A stretch of 64,000 bases of DNA, taken from contig NZ_BMMZ01000007.1 in assembly GCF_014646195.1 (NCBI RefSeq), forward strand, positions 1 through 64,000. The letters are read 5' to 3'. Shown in pieces: positions 8,252 through 17,237 of this stretch (position 1 is the stretch's first letter; the number at the start of each line of letters is the position of its first letter). The position numbers and the translations under genes are program-made. Below the pieces are notes generated by a model. The model saw nothing but the letters and a program-made list of their open reading frames with translations. It was not told the origin of the DNA and made no database searches. The DNA is from Microlunatus endophyticus (GTDB taxonomy: Bacteria; Actinomycetota; Actinomycetes; Propionibacteriales; Propionibacteriaceae).

Positions 8252-8916
8252 GAAGTGATCACGTGCCGAGAAGACGGGTCAGCCGAACAGCTGCCGCGGT
8301 TCTCCTGGTGGCAGTCGGCCTGCTGGCCGGCGGCTGTACGCTTCCGGCCCTGCCCGGCGTTGCGCAGCATCGGGTGGCTCCGTCCGTGCCCGCACCGGCC
8401 CCGTCGAGTCCGCAGCGTCGGGTCGGGGCGGACACACCGCATCCGTTCCCGGATGATCTTCCCAGCGGGCGGCCCCGAGGGCTGACCGCCGCCCAGCAAC
8501 GGGTCGACCGGGAGGATCCGGACGCGGTGGCCGCGGCATTCGTCGTACGCCTCGAGCTCTGGGACACGGAGCTGGATCGCCGACCCAACGACGCTGCCCG
8601 GAGGGCGGCACCGTACGCGACCCCGCAGCTGCGCGCACAGCTGTTGTCCGCCACGCCCGAAGCTGCCCCCGGCAACCGCTGGGAGGTGCTTGCCCGCCAC
8701 CGTGGCTGGACCACCGTGACAACCGAATCGGGAGGTATCGGAGAGGATCCGCCGACCAGCGACACCGCGGCGGTGCGCGCGGTGACCCCCGTTCCCGTGG
8801 ATCATGGGGTGGACGGCTGGACCAGCAGTCCCGACCCGCCGGGGACCTACATCGTCAAGCTCTCGCGGGTGGGAAAGGGACGGCCATGGTCCGTCAGCAG
8901 CTATACCATCCAGTGA
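8248..8916 (+). CDS. Predicted lipoprotein of the transfer operon
   Basis: A 222-residue protein starting at GTG 8248, overlapping the stop of the transglycosylase gene (GTGA). A basic start (MRSDHVPRRRVSR) is followed by a hydrophobic run and the lipobox LLAGGC with Cys30, then a Pro/Ser-rich linker and a domain of about 150 residues (DAVAAAFVVRLELWDTEL to the C-terminus SYTIQ). I do not recognise a named family. An outer-face accessory that positions or stabilises the transfer channel, as NTF2-like lipoproteins do in other Gram-positive conjugation loci, is an inference from position and topology only. Confidence 0.75.
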   Translation: MRSDHVPRRRVSRTAAAVLLVAVGLLAGGCTLPALPGVAQHRVAPSVPAPAPSSPQRRVGADTPHPFPDDLPSGRPRGLTAAQQRVDREDPDAVAAAFVVRLELWDTELDRRPNDAARRAAPYATPQLRAQLLSATPEAAPGNRWEVLARHRGWTTVTTESGGIGEDPPTSDTAAVRAVTPVPVDHGVDGWTSSPDPPGTYIVKLSRVGKGRPWSVSSYTIQ

Positions 8917-8996
8917 CGATGGCCGGTGCCCCTGCTCCGCCCACCGTCAGAGTTGGCAACGGACACCGCGCCCGCCCGCAGAAGGAGACAGCATCG

Positions 8997-11129
8997 ATGA
9001 GCACTCCCGATACCGTCCCGACCTGGCCTCGGATCGAGGCGGTCGCCCGCGAGGACGGCACCGGCGAGGTGATTGTGGACGGCAGCGCGCGGCCGGTGGT
9101 CGCGGCGAACCTCGACGAGGTCCGTGTCGCGATCATCCGGAGCGTCACCGACATCGCGGTCAGCCTTGGTCGGCCCGTGCGGGTGAGCACCAGCGGCCCG
9201 GACGGCTACTGGCCGCTGATCGTCCATCCCAATGGTGCGGTGTTCGCCGACGAGGACGATCAGCCGCGCCCCGGCCGGCGAGCCGTCGCTGACGAGACCG
9301 AGACCGAGCCGCCGGGCGTCGCCGCTCCGGCTCCGGTCGAGCAGGCCGGCCCGCCGGAAACTGCCGGGCATGCTCAGGATGCGGCGCCGACGAGCCCCCC
9401 GACACCGCAGGCGGAGTTGCAGCCGCCGGGCGTGGCCCAGGGCGACGGGTCCCACCAGGAGCCGGCCTTCTCGGCGCCCGACCCTGATTCGACCTCGTAC
9501 GGATCCCAACCGCCGGTACCGGAGCAGATGGCTCCGGGGCAGGCCGCAGAGCAGGCCGATCCTGGGCAGGCCGATCCTGGGCAGGCCGATCCCGGGCAGG
9601 CCGCGTCCGTCGGAACACCGGCGCCGCAACAACCGATCGACTCCGGGCAGCCGGTCTACCCCGCAGGATTCAGCCAGTCCGGACTTCCGGGTCAGTCGGA
9701 GCAGCCTGCTCCGGTCGTCGCCGCACAGTCCGCGCCATCACCTCAGCCGTCGCCCCAACCTTTGCCTCCGGCGTCGCCACAATCCGGGCCGCAGTCCGCG
9801 CCGTCGGCACCTCCGGCGCAGTCGGCTCCGTCGCCACAGCCGATATCCGATGGCTACAGTGCCGGGCAGCCGTCGCGTGCCTTCGGCCAACCTCCGTCCG
9901 GGCCGCCGACCTTCGGCCAGCCCCCGGTGCAGCCTTCGACGGGACAACCGCCGGTGCAGCCCTCAACAGGACAGCCCCCGACAGCACAGCCGGGGCAACC
10001 GCCGGTTGGGCAGCCCGGAGCGGGGCAGGCGCCGGTCTGGCAGCAGCCCGGTGGCCAGCCTCTGGGTCGGCCGCCCGTCCCCGCCGGCCAGCCGGCCCAC
10101 CAAGCACCGCCGCAGCCGGCCCGTCCGGTGCCGGGCCAACCGCCGATCGGCCAGCACAGTGCAGAGCAGTATGTGCCGCAACGCAGCGCGGAGCCGGTTG
10201 AGCAGTTGCCGCAGCAGCGACAGTCGTTCCTGACTCGGGAGCAGATCGAGGAGCCGGCCAGCCGTGGATTCCGGGGAATGCTCGGCCGGGTCGGCATCAA
10301 GATGTCGCCCAACGAGGCCGAACGCTCCGAGCGGGCCGACATCCAGGCGGTCAGTCAGCACTGGCCCGGGCCTCGGACGATCGCGGTCGTCAATGGCAAG
10401 GGCGGTGCCGGCAAGAGCCCGAGCACGATCTTGTTGTCGGCGGTGTTCGCGCTCTTCGGCGGCGCCGGTGTCGTGGCCTGGGACAACAACCAGACCCGCG
10501 GGACACTGGGTTGGCGTACCGAACAGGGGCAGCACGATGCGACGCTGCTGGACCTGCTGCCGGAGATTCCGCGGCTGCTCGGAACCGGCGCGCAATCGGC
10601 GGACCTGGCGCACTACGTCCATCACCAGAGCCGGGATCGCTTCGACGTCTTGCGCTCCAAGCCGATGGTGCTGGCCCATATGCAGCGGCTGCAGCCGTCG
10701 GATGTGGACTCGATCCATTCGGTGCTGGGCAAGTACTACCGGCTGATCTTCATCGACAGCGGCAACGACGAATCGGATCCGATGTGGTTACGGATGATCG
10801 ACCACACCGATCAGCTCGTCGTCGCCACCACCACCCGTGATGATCATGCCGAGGCCGGAGCACTGCTGCTGGAGGCCTTGGCCGAGCGCGACGAGCGCTC
10901 GGCCGCGCTGGCCCGCGGCTCGGTGGCGATCGTCAGTCAGGCAGACCCGGTCGCCAAACCGACCGACCTGGCCCGGGTCGCGGCGGGATATCAGGCGTTG
11001 ACCCGTGCCACCGTGACGATCCCGTTCGATCCGGCGATGGTCGACGGGCACCTCCGCTACGGGGCGCTCAAGCCGGAGACCCAGCGGGCCTGGCTGGCCG
11101 CCGCCGCCGCGGTCGCGCGGGGACTGTGA
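8997..11129 (+). CDS. Proline-rich ParA/MinD-like ATPase of the conjugative element
   Basis: A 710-residue protein. ATG 8997 follows AAGGAG. An N-terminal domain (about 1-85) resembles the protein encoded next downstream. A Pro/Gln/Ala-rich disordered linker of roughly 320 residues follows, with short repeats (ADPGQ three times, GQPPVQPST twice). The C-terminal 270 residues form a ParA-like domain with a deviant Walker A KGGAGKSPS, then AWDNNQTRGTLGWR and FIDSGNDESDP. The SP replaces the usual TT after the P-loop lysine but keeps GKS. The architecture recalls EspI-type proteins of type VII secretion and ParA-like helpers of conjugation loci. A role in positioning or regulating the transfer machine is inferred. 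Confidence 0.75.
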   Translation: MSTPDTVPTWPRIEAVAREDGTGEVIVDGSARPVVAANLDEVRVAIIRSVTDIAVSLGRPVRVSTSGPDGYWPLIVHPNGAVFADEDDQPRPGRRAVADETETEPPGVAAPAPVEQAGPPETAGHAQDAAPTSPPTPQAELQPPGVAQGDGSHQEPAFSAPDPDSTSYGSQPPVPEQMAPGQAAEQADPGQADPGQADPGQAASVGTPAPQQPIDSGQPVYPAGFSQSGLPGQSEQPAPVVAAQSAPSPQPSPQPLPPASPQSGPQSAPSAPPAQSAPSPQPISDGYSAGQPSRAFGQPPSGPPTFGQPPVQPSTGQPPVQPSTGQPPTAQPGQPPVGQPGAGQAPVWQQPGGQPLGRPPVPAGQPAHQAPPQPARPVPGQPPIGQHSAEQYVPQRSAEPVEQLPQQRQSFLTREQIEEPASRGFRGMLGRVGIKMSPNEAERSERADIQAVSQHWPGPRTIAVVNGKGGAGKSPSTILLSAVFALFGGAGVVAWDNNQTRGTLGWRTEQGQHDATLLDLLPEIPRLLGTGAQSADLAHYVHHQSRDRFDVLRSKPMVLAHMQRLQPSDVDSIHSVLGKYYRLIFIDSGNDESDPMWLRMIDHTDQLVVATTTRDDHAEAGALLLEALAERDERSAALARGSVAIVSQADPVAKPTDLARVAAGYQALTRATVTIPFDPAMVDGHLRYGALKPETQRAWLAAAAAVARGL

Positions 11130-11162
11130 TCTCGATGAGTGCGATCCGATGACCACGGTCCG

Positions 11163-11627
11163 ATGAACACCGCCGTGATGAACGCCGCTGATCAGCCGGT
11201 GATCGCCTGGCCGAAGATCACCGCAACCCTCGGCACCGGTGCGGAGCAGACGGTGGAGGGCACGCTGGTGATCAACGGAGTGCCGCACCGCTGCCGGGCT
11301 GCGAGCACCGACCTGCTGCGGACCGGCATGATCGCCAAGTGCACGGCCACCGCGATCATGTTGGGCCGACCGGTCCGCGTCGAGGTGATCGAAGCGGTGC
11401 AGACCGACGACCGGGCGCCGTCGCAGTCCTGGACCCTGGCCGTACGACCGGACGGGATCGTGCAGGAGCTCGACAGCCGGGGCCGGATCGTCGGCACCGG
11501 CGACGACCTGCTGTCGATCGAGGGTCCGTGCCGGGGCTGCGGCATCAGCACCCCCGTCACTTCCACGCGCTGCACCTCCTGCGGGACCGCCGAACCCCTC
11601 GCCGTCGCCGCAGACCAGCAGCGATAG
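11163..11627 (+). CDS. Small zinc-ribbon protein sharing a domain with the ParA-like neighbour
   Basis: About 154 residues (MNTAVMNAADQPVIAW start; an in-frame GTG lies at 11139 and no strong ribosome site is seen for either). Residues 12-100 align by eye with the N-terminus of the upstream ATPase: W-P-K/R-I near the start, then a helix leading into LGRPVRV, then a strand pair with RPDGIV or HPNGAV. The C-terminus carries CRGC and CTSC eleven residues apart, a probable zinc ribbon. It closes the plus-strand transfer operon. Function unknown. The shared domain suggests both proteins bind the same partner or each other. Confidence 0.7.
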   Translation: MNTAVMNAADQPVIAWPKITATLGTGAEQTVEGTLVINGVPHRCRAASTDLLRTGMIAKCTATAIMLGRPVRVEVIEAVQTDDRAPSQSWTLAVRPDGIVQELDSRGRIVGTGDDLLSIEGPCRGCGISTPVTSTRCTSCGTAEPLAVAADQQR

Positions 11628-11687
11628 CCTCGGCCTTCCGGGCACCGGGCCCGCAGCGAACGCCGAGCACCAGGGAGCGAACTGATC

Positions 11688-12515
11688 GTGGTCGTTTTGA
11701 TCTCTGCAGACATGGAGGGCGCGACCGGGGTGATCCACCCCGGGGACGTACGGCCCCGCGACGATGAATGGTTCCGCTTCCGGCACCTCTTCACCGCCGA
11801 CGTCAACGCGACCGCGCTGGGCCTGCTCGACGCCGGGGCCGACGTCCTGGTCAACGAAGCCCATGCCAGCATGCGCAACCTCGTCCTGGAGGAATTGGAC
11901 GACCGGGTGCCGATGCTCTCCGGCCGGCACAAACGTCTCGGCATGATGGAAGGCATCGACCGCGAAGACATCGACGGCGTTGCCTTCGTCGGCTACCACG
12001 CCGCCGCCGGCGAGCAGGGCATCCTCGCCCACACCTACCTGGCGAATTCGATCACCCAGGTGCGGTTGGACGGGGTGATCGCCAGCGAAGGCCGACTCAA
12101 CGCCGCGCTGGCCGCCGAGTACGGCGTTCCGGTGATCATGGTCACCGGCGACGACAAGACCTGCGACGATGCCCGCGGCTACGCGCCCGAGGCCGAGCTG
12201 GTCGCGGTCAAGACCTACATCAGCCGGTACGCCGCCGTCTGCCTCCCGCCGGCCCAGACCTTCGCCCTGCAACGCGAAGCAGCCACTCGTGCCGCTGCCC
12301 AACTCGGTCGCCGGCAGCCGATGACCGCGGCGCACCGGATTGAGATCGACTTCGACGCCGTCCAGCTGGCCGACGCCACGGCGATCATTCCGACCGTCGA
12401 GCAACTCGGCCCGCGCACCGTCGGCTACGACGCGCCGACCATGACCGAGGCGATGACCACCTTCAAGATCGTTTGCGCGATCGCCGCCGGTGCGGTCGAG
12501 GTGTCCTACGGCTGA
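11688..12515 (+). CDS. M55-family D-aminopeptidase (DppA-like)
   Basis: A 275-residue zinc peptidase predicted to cleave D-amino-acid-containing dipeptides such as those released from peptidoglycan. The start GTG 11688 gives MVVLISADMEGATGV. The SADMEG motif supplies the first Asp/Glu zinc ligands of the DppA family. Further conserved stretches are LVNEAHASMRN, GYHAAAGEQGILAHT and SEGRLNAALAAEYGVPVIMVTGDD. Full family length, no signal peptide, so cytoplasmic. It is followed 43 bases later by a class C serine hydrolase on the same strand. The pair may work together in peptide or wall-fragment recycling, which is an inference. Confidence 0.88.
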   Translation: MVVLISADMEGATGVIHPGDVRPRDDEWFRFRHLFTADVNATALGLLDAGADVLVNEAHASMRNLVLEELDDRVPMLSGRHKRLGMMEGIDREDIDGVAFVGYHAAAGEQGILAHTYLANSITQVRLDGVIASEGRLNAALAAEYGVPVIMVTGDDKTCDDARGYAPEAELVAVKTYISRYAAVCLPPAQTFALQREAATRAAAQLGRRQPMTAAHRIEIDFDAVQLADATAIIPTVEQLGPRTVGYDAPTMTEAMTTFKIVCAIAAGAVEVSYG

Positions 12516-12558
12516 GCTGCCCGGCGCATCGGCCCGGACGGCGAGATAGCGTACGAGA

Positions 12559-13974
12559 GTGCGCCATGACACCGGACGCGTCGTCCTGACCCAAGCGGCG
12601 GTCGCCGCCCACTTCACCGACCGGATCAAGCGGGGCATCACCCCGTCGACCGTGTATGCGGTCTTCACCCCGGAAGGCATCAGCTTCGCCCAGGGTCTCG
12701 GTGACGCCGGATCCGGTCGTACGCCGACCGTCGACACCGCCTACCGGATCGCCTCCTGCACCAAGAGCTTCACCGCGGCGACGTTGTTGATCATGGTTGA
12801 GCGTGGCCTGGTCTCGCTGGAGGATCCGATCGACCGCTATCTGCCGACCGGTCCCCTGATCGGCCCGGACGGCGCTCCGGTCGATCCGCCCACGCTGCGG
12901 CAGCTGGTGACGATGTCGGCAGGGCTGCCGACCGACGACCCGTGGGCCGACCGGCAGGAGTCGCTGACTGCGGAGCAGTTCGCAGCGGCCCTGGCACCCG
13001 GGGTCCGATTCACCGCCCGGCCGGGGGAGCGCTACGAATACTCCAATCTCGGATTCGCCCTACTGGGGCAGGTGATCGAGCGGGTCGGCGGCCGCGGCTA
13101 TGTGCAGACCGTCACCGAGGAGTTGGTCACCCCGCTCGGGCTGGACGGCATCGGCTACGACACCTCGGTCGCTGCTCCGGACGGGATCGCGGTCGGCCAT
13201 CGCCGGATCGACGGCACCTGGACTCCGCTGCCGTTCTCCGCGCCGGGCGCGTTCTCGCCGATCGGCGGCGTCTTCGCCACCCCGCGGGCGCTGGTCCGCT
13301 GGGCATCCTGGCTGGCGGCCGCATTCACCGAGTCCGATGATCATGGTCAGCCGTTGGGCCGGTTCAGCCGCCGGCTGATGCAATCGATCCAACAGCCGAT
13401 CCCGTCCGGGCCGGGGATCCGCGGTGGCTACGGCATGGGCCTGGTGGTAGAGGAGTCCGACCGGCACGGCACGATCGCCGGTCACTCCGGCGGTTACCCG
13501 GGCTTCGGTGCCCACATGCGCTGGCATGCGGCCAGCGGTATCGGGGTGATCGGCCTGGAGAACGGCACCTACTCCCGGGTCGTGGCCCCGGTCACCGCCG
13601 CGCTGCGGACGATCCTGGACGAGGTGCTGGTGCCCGACGTCGAGCCGCAGCTGTGGCCGGAGACGGCCGCGGCCCGGCTGACGGTCGAGCGGCTGATCCG
13701 GGACTGGGATGATCAGGTCGCCGACGAGCTGTTCGCCGACAATGTCGATCTTGACGACAGCCTGGACCGGAGGCGTACGAGCTGGGCCCGGTTGGCGGCC
13801 GAGGTCGGACTGGATGCTGAGCCGTTGCCCTTGATCGACTCCGCGCCGCTCAGCACGACACCGGCTCAGCTGAGCTGGACCATCCCTGGCCGCACCGGGA
13901 CCCTGCGTTGCGAGATCAGTCTCACCCCGCAGAATCCACCGAAGGTGCAGACCGTACGGATCGCCCGCGGCTGA
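12559..13974 (+). CDS. Class C beta-lactamase-family serine hydrolase
   Basis: A 471-residue protein with a GTG start. It has the SxxK nucleophile motif SCTK at about residues 66-69 (YRIASCTKSFTAATL), the Tyr-Ser-Asn element in YEYSNLGFALLGQ at about 160 and a GHSGGYPGFG motif near 308 in place of KTG. These mark the beta-lactamase/DD-peptidase/esterase fold. A further domain of about 110 residues follows at the C-terminus. There is no signal peptide, so a cytoplasmic D-peptidase or esterase is more likely than an antibiotic-degrading enzyme. It sits just behind a D-aminopeptidase gene, which fits a peptide-processing role. Confidence 0.85.
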   Translation: MRHDTGRVVLTQAAVAAHFTDRIKRGITPSTVYAVFTPEGISFAQGLGDAGSGRTPTVDTAYRIASCTKSFTAATLLIMVERGLVSLEDPIDRYLPTGPLIGPDGAPVDPPTLRQLVTMSAGLPTDDPWADRQESLTAEQFAAALAPGVRFTARPGERYEYSNLGFALLGQVIERVGGRGYVQTVTEELVTPLGLDGIGYDTSVAAPDGIAVGHRRIDGTWTPLPFSAPGAFSPIGGVFATPRALVRWASWLAAAFTESDDHGQPLGRFSRRLMQSIQQPIPSGPGIRGGYGMGLVVEESDRHGTIAGHSGGYPGFGAHMRWHAASGIGVIGLENGTYSRVVAPVTAALRTILDEVLVPDVEPQLWPETAAARLTVERLIRDWDDQVADELFADNVDLDDSLDRRRTSWARLAAEVGLDAEPLPLIDSAPLSTTPAQLSWTIPGRTGTLRCEISLTPQNPPKVQTVRIARG

Positions 13975-14000
13975 GCTGCCGGGACCGGACCCGGCAGCTC
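13973..14000. terminator. Strong hairpin between convergent genes
   Basis: GAGCTGCCGGG, a six-base loop, then CCCGGCAGCTC: an 11-bp perfect stem starting at the stop of the serine hydrolase gene. No T-run follows. It lies between convergent genes and probably ends transcription from one or both sides. Confidence 0.6.
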
Positions 14001-14028
14001 GGACGAGCCCGGCGCGAGCGGGTCGGGA

Positions 14029-16476
14029 TCACGCGTCGGCCAGCGCCTCGATCGGCGCGGACCGGGCGGCCCGCCGGCCGGGCAGGATCGAGGCCAGCAC
14101 ACCGGCGATGACCGCCACGATGCCGACCAAGATCGTTTGCGGCGCCGACATCGCGAAGACCACGGTGGGATAGTCGAGTTCGGTGCCGACGGCCTCGGTG
14201 CCGATCCAGCCGAAGAGTGCGCCGGCGGCGACTCCGACGATCGCGCCGCCGACCGCCAGCAGGACGGCCTCGATGCCCAGCATCAGGCGCAGTTGACGGC
14301 GCTGCAGTCCGAGTGCCCGCAGCAGTGCCGATTCACGGCCGCGCTCGATCACCGAGAGTCCCAAGGTGTTGCCGACGCCGATCAGCGCGATCAACACGGC
14401 GACGCCGAGCAGCACCGTCGCGATCGTCAGCAGGGTGTCCAGCAGTGTCCCATAGGTGGCCTTGCTGGTCAGCGATCCGCTGAGAATCAGATCCGGATGA
14501 TCCTTGGTGATCTTGGTCAGTGCGGAGTTGATCTTCACCACGTCGGCAGCCGGGCCGGCCTTGGCCCAGACCCCGGTGACCGGTGCCTGCGGGGCCGCCT
14601 GGGCCATCAGGCCGGTGGACACCACCAGAGCGTCGTCGGCAGCGATCCGGCTCGGCTCGATCCGCAGTTGCCGCTGCCAGGACCGGTAGCCGACGGTCAC
14701 GGTGTCTCCGGCGCTGAGTCCCAGGGATTGGGCGATCAGCGGGTCGATCAGAATCGCGTCGGTCGGCAGGCTGCCGGCACCGGGGTTGATCACGGAGTTG
14801 ATCTTGTTCCCGGAGATCATCCGGAGTTCGGCGCTCTGGTGGTCGCCGGTAGTGACCTTCGCGGTCACGCCCCGCACCGGAGCGACGCCGGTGATGCCGT
14901 CGATGGCGGCGACCTGGTCGACGACGCCGGCCGGCAGCCGGGTGTCCGACGACACCGTGACGTCGACGGGATAGTGCTGGTCGAACATCAGACTGGTCGA
15001 CTGTTTGACGCTGGCGGCGCCGACCTGCAGGGTGACGATCAGGCCGGTCGCCAGCATCAACGCCGCGCCGGTGGCGGCGGCGCGCCCGGGATTGCGGGCG
15101 GTGTTGTTGGTCGCCAGCCGACCGATCGGCCCGAGAGGCCGGGTCGCCAGGCCGAGGAGCCGGATCAGCGCAGGGAAGTAGAGCTTGACGCCGATCAGCA
15201 CTCCGAGCGCGAGCAACAGCGATCCGGCCACGCAGAGCAACAGCGCCTGGGCGCGGCTGTGCAGGCCGTACGCGATCAGTGCGACGCCGGCGGACGCGAC
15301 GAGCAGCGACGGAATCGCTGTCAGGAAGGAGATCCGGCGGTCGGTGGCGGTGTCGGGGACCGGCCGGAGAGCCTCCAGCGGGCTGACCCGGGTCGCTCGG
15401 CCGGACGGCCCGAGGGCGGCCAGCAGGGTGATGATCACCCCGACGCCACCGGCGAGCGCGACGGTCGGCGGGATCACCAGTCCGGCGCGGAGGGATCCGC
15501 TGATGCCGGCAGCGACGGCGGACACGCCGATACCGAGCCCGACTCCGAGGATCGAGCCGATCACGCCGGTGATCAGCGCCTCGACGAGCAGGCTGCGCCG
15601 CACCTGATCACCGGTGGCGCCGACCGCACGCAGCAGGCCGATCTGCCGGCGACGCTGGGCCAGCAGGATCAGGAAGGTGTTGACGATCAGGATCATCCCG
15701 ACCAGCAGGGCGATCGCCCCGAAGATCAACAACAGGTTCTGCAGCACATCGGCACCGTCGGCCAGTCCGGTGAGCTGCTGTTGGCCGTAGTCGGCGGAGG
15801 TGACGGCCGTCAGCTTCGTGCCCAGCCGGTGTTGCAGGCTTGCCGCCAACTGGTCGGGACTGATCGAGCCGTCGCCGACCACCAGGAGGTTGCCGCCCGG
15901 ATCGGTGACCGAGGTGAAGAAGCCGGGCACGACGAAACCGTTCTGCGCCTGCCCGGAGAACAGCGATCTGGTCTCGTCGGTGATCCCCGTGACCGTCAGC
16001 TGCTTGTCACCGTGGCCGGCGTCGATGGCGACGGTGTCACCGACCGAGAGATTCTGCGCGGCGGCGGTCGTACGGCCGATCGCGATCTGGTGATCATCGG
16101 TGGGCCAGCGCCCCGAGGCCAGGGTGGCCCACATCAACGACGGGCTCTGCGGCATCGACGTGAGCGTGAGCGGCGTCTGGTTGATGTTGCCGCCGGCTTG
16201 GTAGCCGAGCTCGACGTCCTTGACGCCCGGTGCCGTGCGGACCGCGGCGAGCTGCTTGGCCAGCGGTGCCGCCAGCCCGTCCTCGGAGCTGACCACCACG
16301 TCGGCAACCGCGGTCCGGGCGGTCACCGACGCCGCGACCGCCTGGCGCTCGGTCGCCATGAAGCCGAGGGTCGCGGTCAGGTAGCCGACGCTGATCATGA
16401 CCGCGAGAAGCACGGCGACGATCCGGCCGGGATGCCGCCGGACCTGGCTGACCGCCAGGTCGGTCATCGCACTCAT
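14029..16476 (-). CDS. FtsX-type ABC transporter permease
   Basis: An 815-residue membrane protein with a signal-anchor-like start (VRRHPGRIVAVLLAVMISVGYL), a large extracytoplasmic domain and two FtsX membrane blocks. The first block includes LLIFGAIALLVGMILIVNTFLILLAQRRRQIGLLRAVGA and the second, near the C-terminus, IALIGVGNTLGLSVIERGRESALLRALGLQRRQL. This double-FtsX architecture is typical of Gram-positive MacB-like exporters of antimicrobial peptides, lipids or lipoproteins. Its ATG overlaps the stop of the ATPase gene by one base, so the two are coupled. The substrate cannot be predicted from the sequence. Confidence 0.9.
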   Translation of the reverse strand: MSAMTDLAVSQVRRHPGRIVAVLLAVMISVGYLTATLGFMATERQAVAASVTARTAVADVVVSSEDGLAAPLAKQLAAVRTAPGVKDVELGYQAGGNINQTPLTLTSMPQSPSLMWATLASGRWPTDDHQIAIGRTTAAAQNLSVGDTVAIDAGHGDKQLTVTGITDETRSLFSGQAQNGFVVPGFFTSVTDPGGNLLVVGDGSISPDQLAASLQHRLGTKLTAVTSADYGQQQLTGLADGADVLQNLLLIFGAIALLVGMILIVNTFLILLAQRRRQIGLLRAVGATGDQVRRSLLVEALITGVIGSILGVGLGIGVSAVAAGISGSLRAGLVIPPTVALAGGVGVIITLLAALGPSGRATRVSPLEALRPVPDTATDRRISFLTAIPSLLVASAGVALIAYGLHSRAQALLLCVAGSLLLALGVLIGVKLYFPALIRLLGLATRPLGPIGRLATNNTARNPGRAAATGAALMLATGLIVTLQVGAASVKQSTSLMFDQHYPVDVTVSSDTRLPAGVVDQVAAIDGITGVAPVRGVTAKVTTGDHQSAELRMISGNKINSVINPGAGSLPTDAILIDPLIAQSLGLSAGDTVTVGYRSWQRQLRIEPSRIAADDALVVSTGLMAQAAPQAPVTGVWAKAGPAADVVKINSALTKITKDHPDLILSGSLTSKATYGTLLDTLLTIATVLLGVAVLIALIGVGNTLGLSVIERGRESALLRALGLQRRQLRLMLGIEAVLLAVGGAIVGVAAGALFGWIGTEAVGTELDYPTVVFAMSAPQTILVGIVAVIAGVLASILPGRRAARSAPIEALADA

Positions 16477-17237
16477 CAGGACTCCAGCTGCGTCATGGCG
16501 GCCAGCACGCTGTCGGTGCTGGGATGATCGACGACGTCGGTGATCCGGCCGTCACTGAGCAGCAGCGCCCGGTCGGCGTAGGATGCAGCGATCGGGTCGT
16601 GGGTGACCATCACGATGGTCTGCCCGAGGTCGGCGACCGACTGCTTCAGGAATCCCAGCAGCGATGCGGCGGTGCGCGAGTCCAGTGCACCGGTCGGCTC
16701 GTCGGCGAACACCACCTCCGGTGCGGTGACCAGGGCACGGGCGATGGCGACCCGCTGCTGTTGTCCGCCGGAGAGCTCACTGGGCCGATGATCAAGGCGA
16801 TCGGCCAGGCCGAGCGACTCCACCAGGGTCGCCAGCCGCTTCGTGTCCGGGCGTCGGCCGGCAAGATCAAGAGGCAGCAGGATGTTCTGCCGGGCAGTCA
16901 GGGTCGGGAGCAGATTGAAGGACTGGAAGACGAATCCGATCCGGTCCCGGCGGATCCGGGTCAGCTTGCGATCACTGAGCCCGGTGATCTCTGTGCCACC
17001 GATGAAGACCCGGCCGTCCGTGGGAGTGTCCAGACCCGCCAGGCAGTGCATCAGGGTCGACTTGCCGGAGCCGGACGGCCCCATGATCGCGGTGAAACTC
17101 CCGGCAGCGAAGTCGATGCTGACAGCATCCAATGCGCGTACGGCCGTGTCCCCGGCACCGTAGATCCGGGTCAGCCGGACCGCTCCGGCTGCGACACTGG
17201 AGCCGGTCGCGACCGGGTTGAGAGTTGGCGCTGTCAT
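16476..17237 (-). CDS. ABC transporter ATP-binding protein (LolD/MacB type)
   Basis: A 253-residue ATPase with Walker A GPSGSGKST at about 53-61, a Q-loop region VFQSFNLLPTLTARQNILLPL, the signature LSGGQQQRVAIARAL, Walker B VVFADEPTGALD and the switch histidine in VMVTHD. This is the subfamily that pairs with FtsX-type permeases, and the permease gene follows at once. ATP binding and hydrolysis in the cytoplasm should drive the partner. The 486-base region upstream lies downstream of a two-component system on the same strand, so that system may regulate it. Confidence 0.93.
   Translation of the reverse strand: MTAPTLNPVATGSSVAAGAVRLTRIYGAGDTAVRALDAVSIDFAAGSFTAIMGPSGSGKSTLMHCLAGLDTPTDGRVFIGGTEITGLSDRKLTRIRRDRIGFVFQSFNLLPTLTARQNILLPLDLAGRRPDTKRLATLVESLGLADRLDHRPSELSGGQQQRVAIARALVTAPEVVFADEPTGALDSRTAASLLGFLKQSVADLGQTIVMVTHDPIAASYADRALLLSDGRITDVVDHPSTDSVLAAMTQLES

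Noticed and set aside
14137..16527. A 796-codon plus-strand frame opposite the ABC permease
   Set aside because: Composition is the Gln/Arg/Asp/Gly-rich mirror of a high-GC membrane gene, with no domain pattern. The permease on the other strand is clear.
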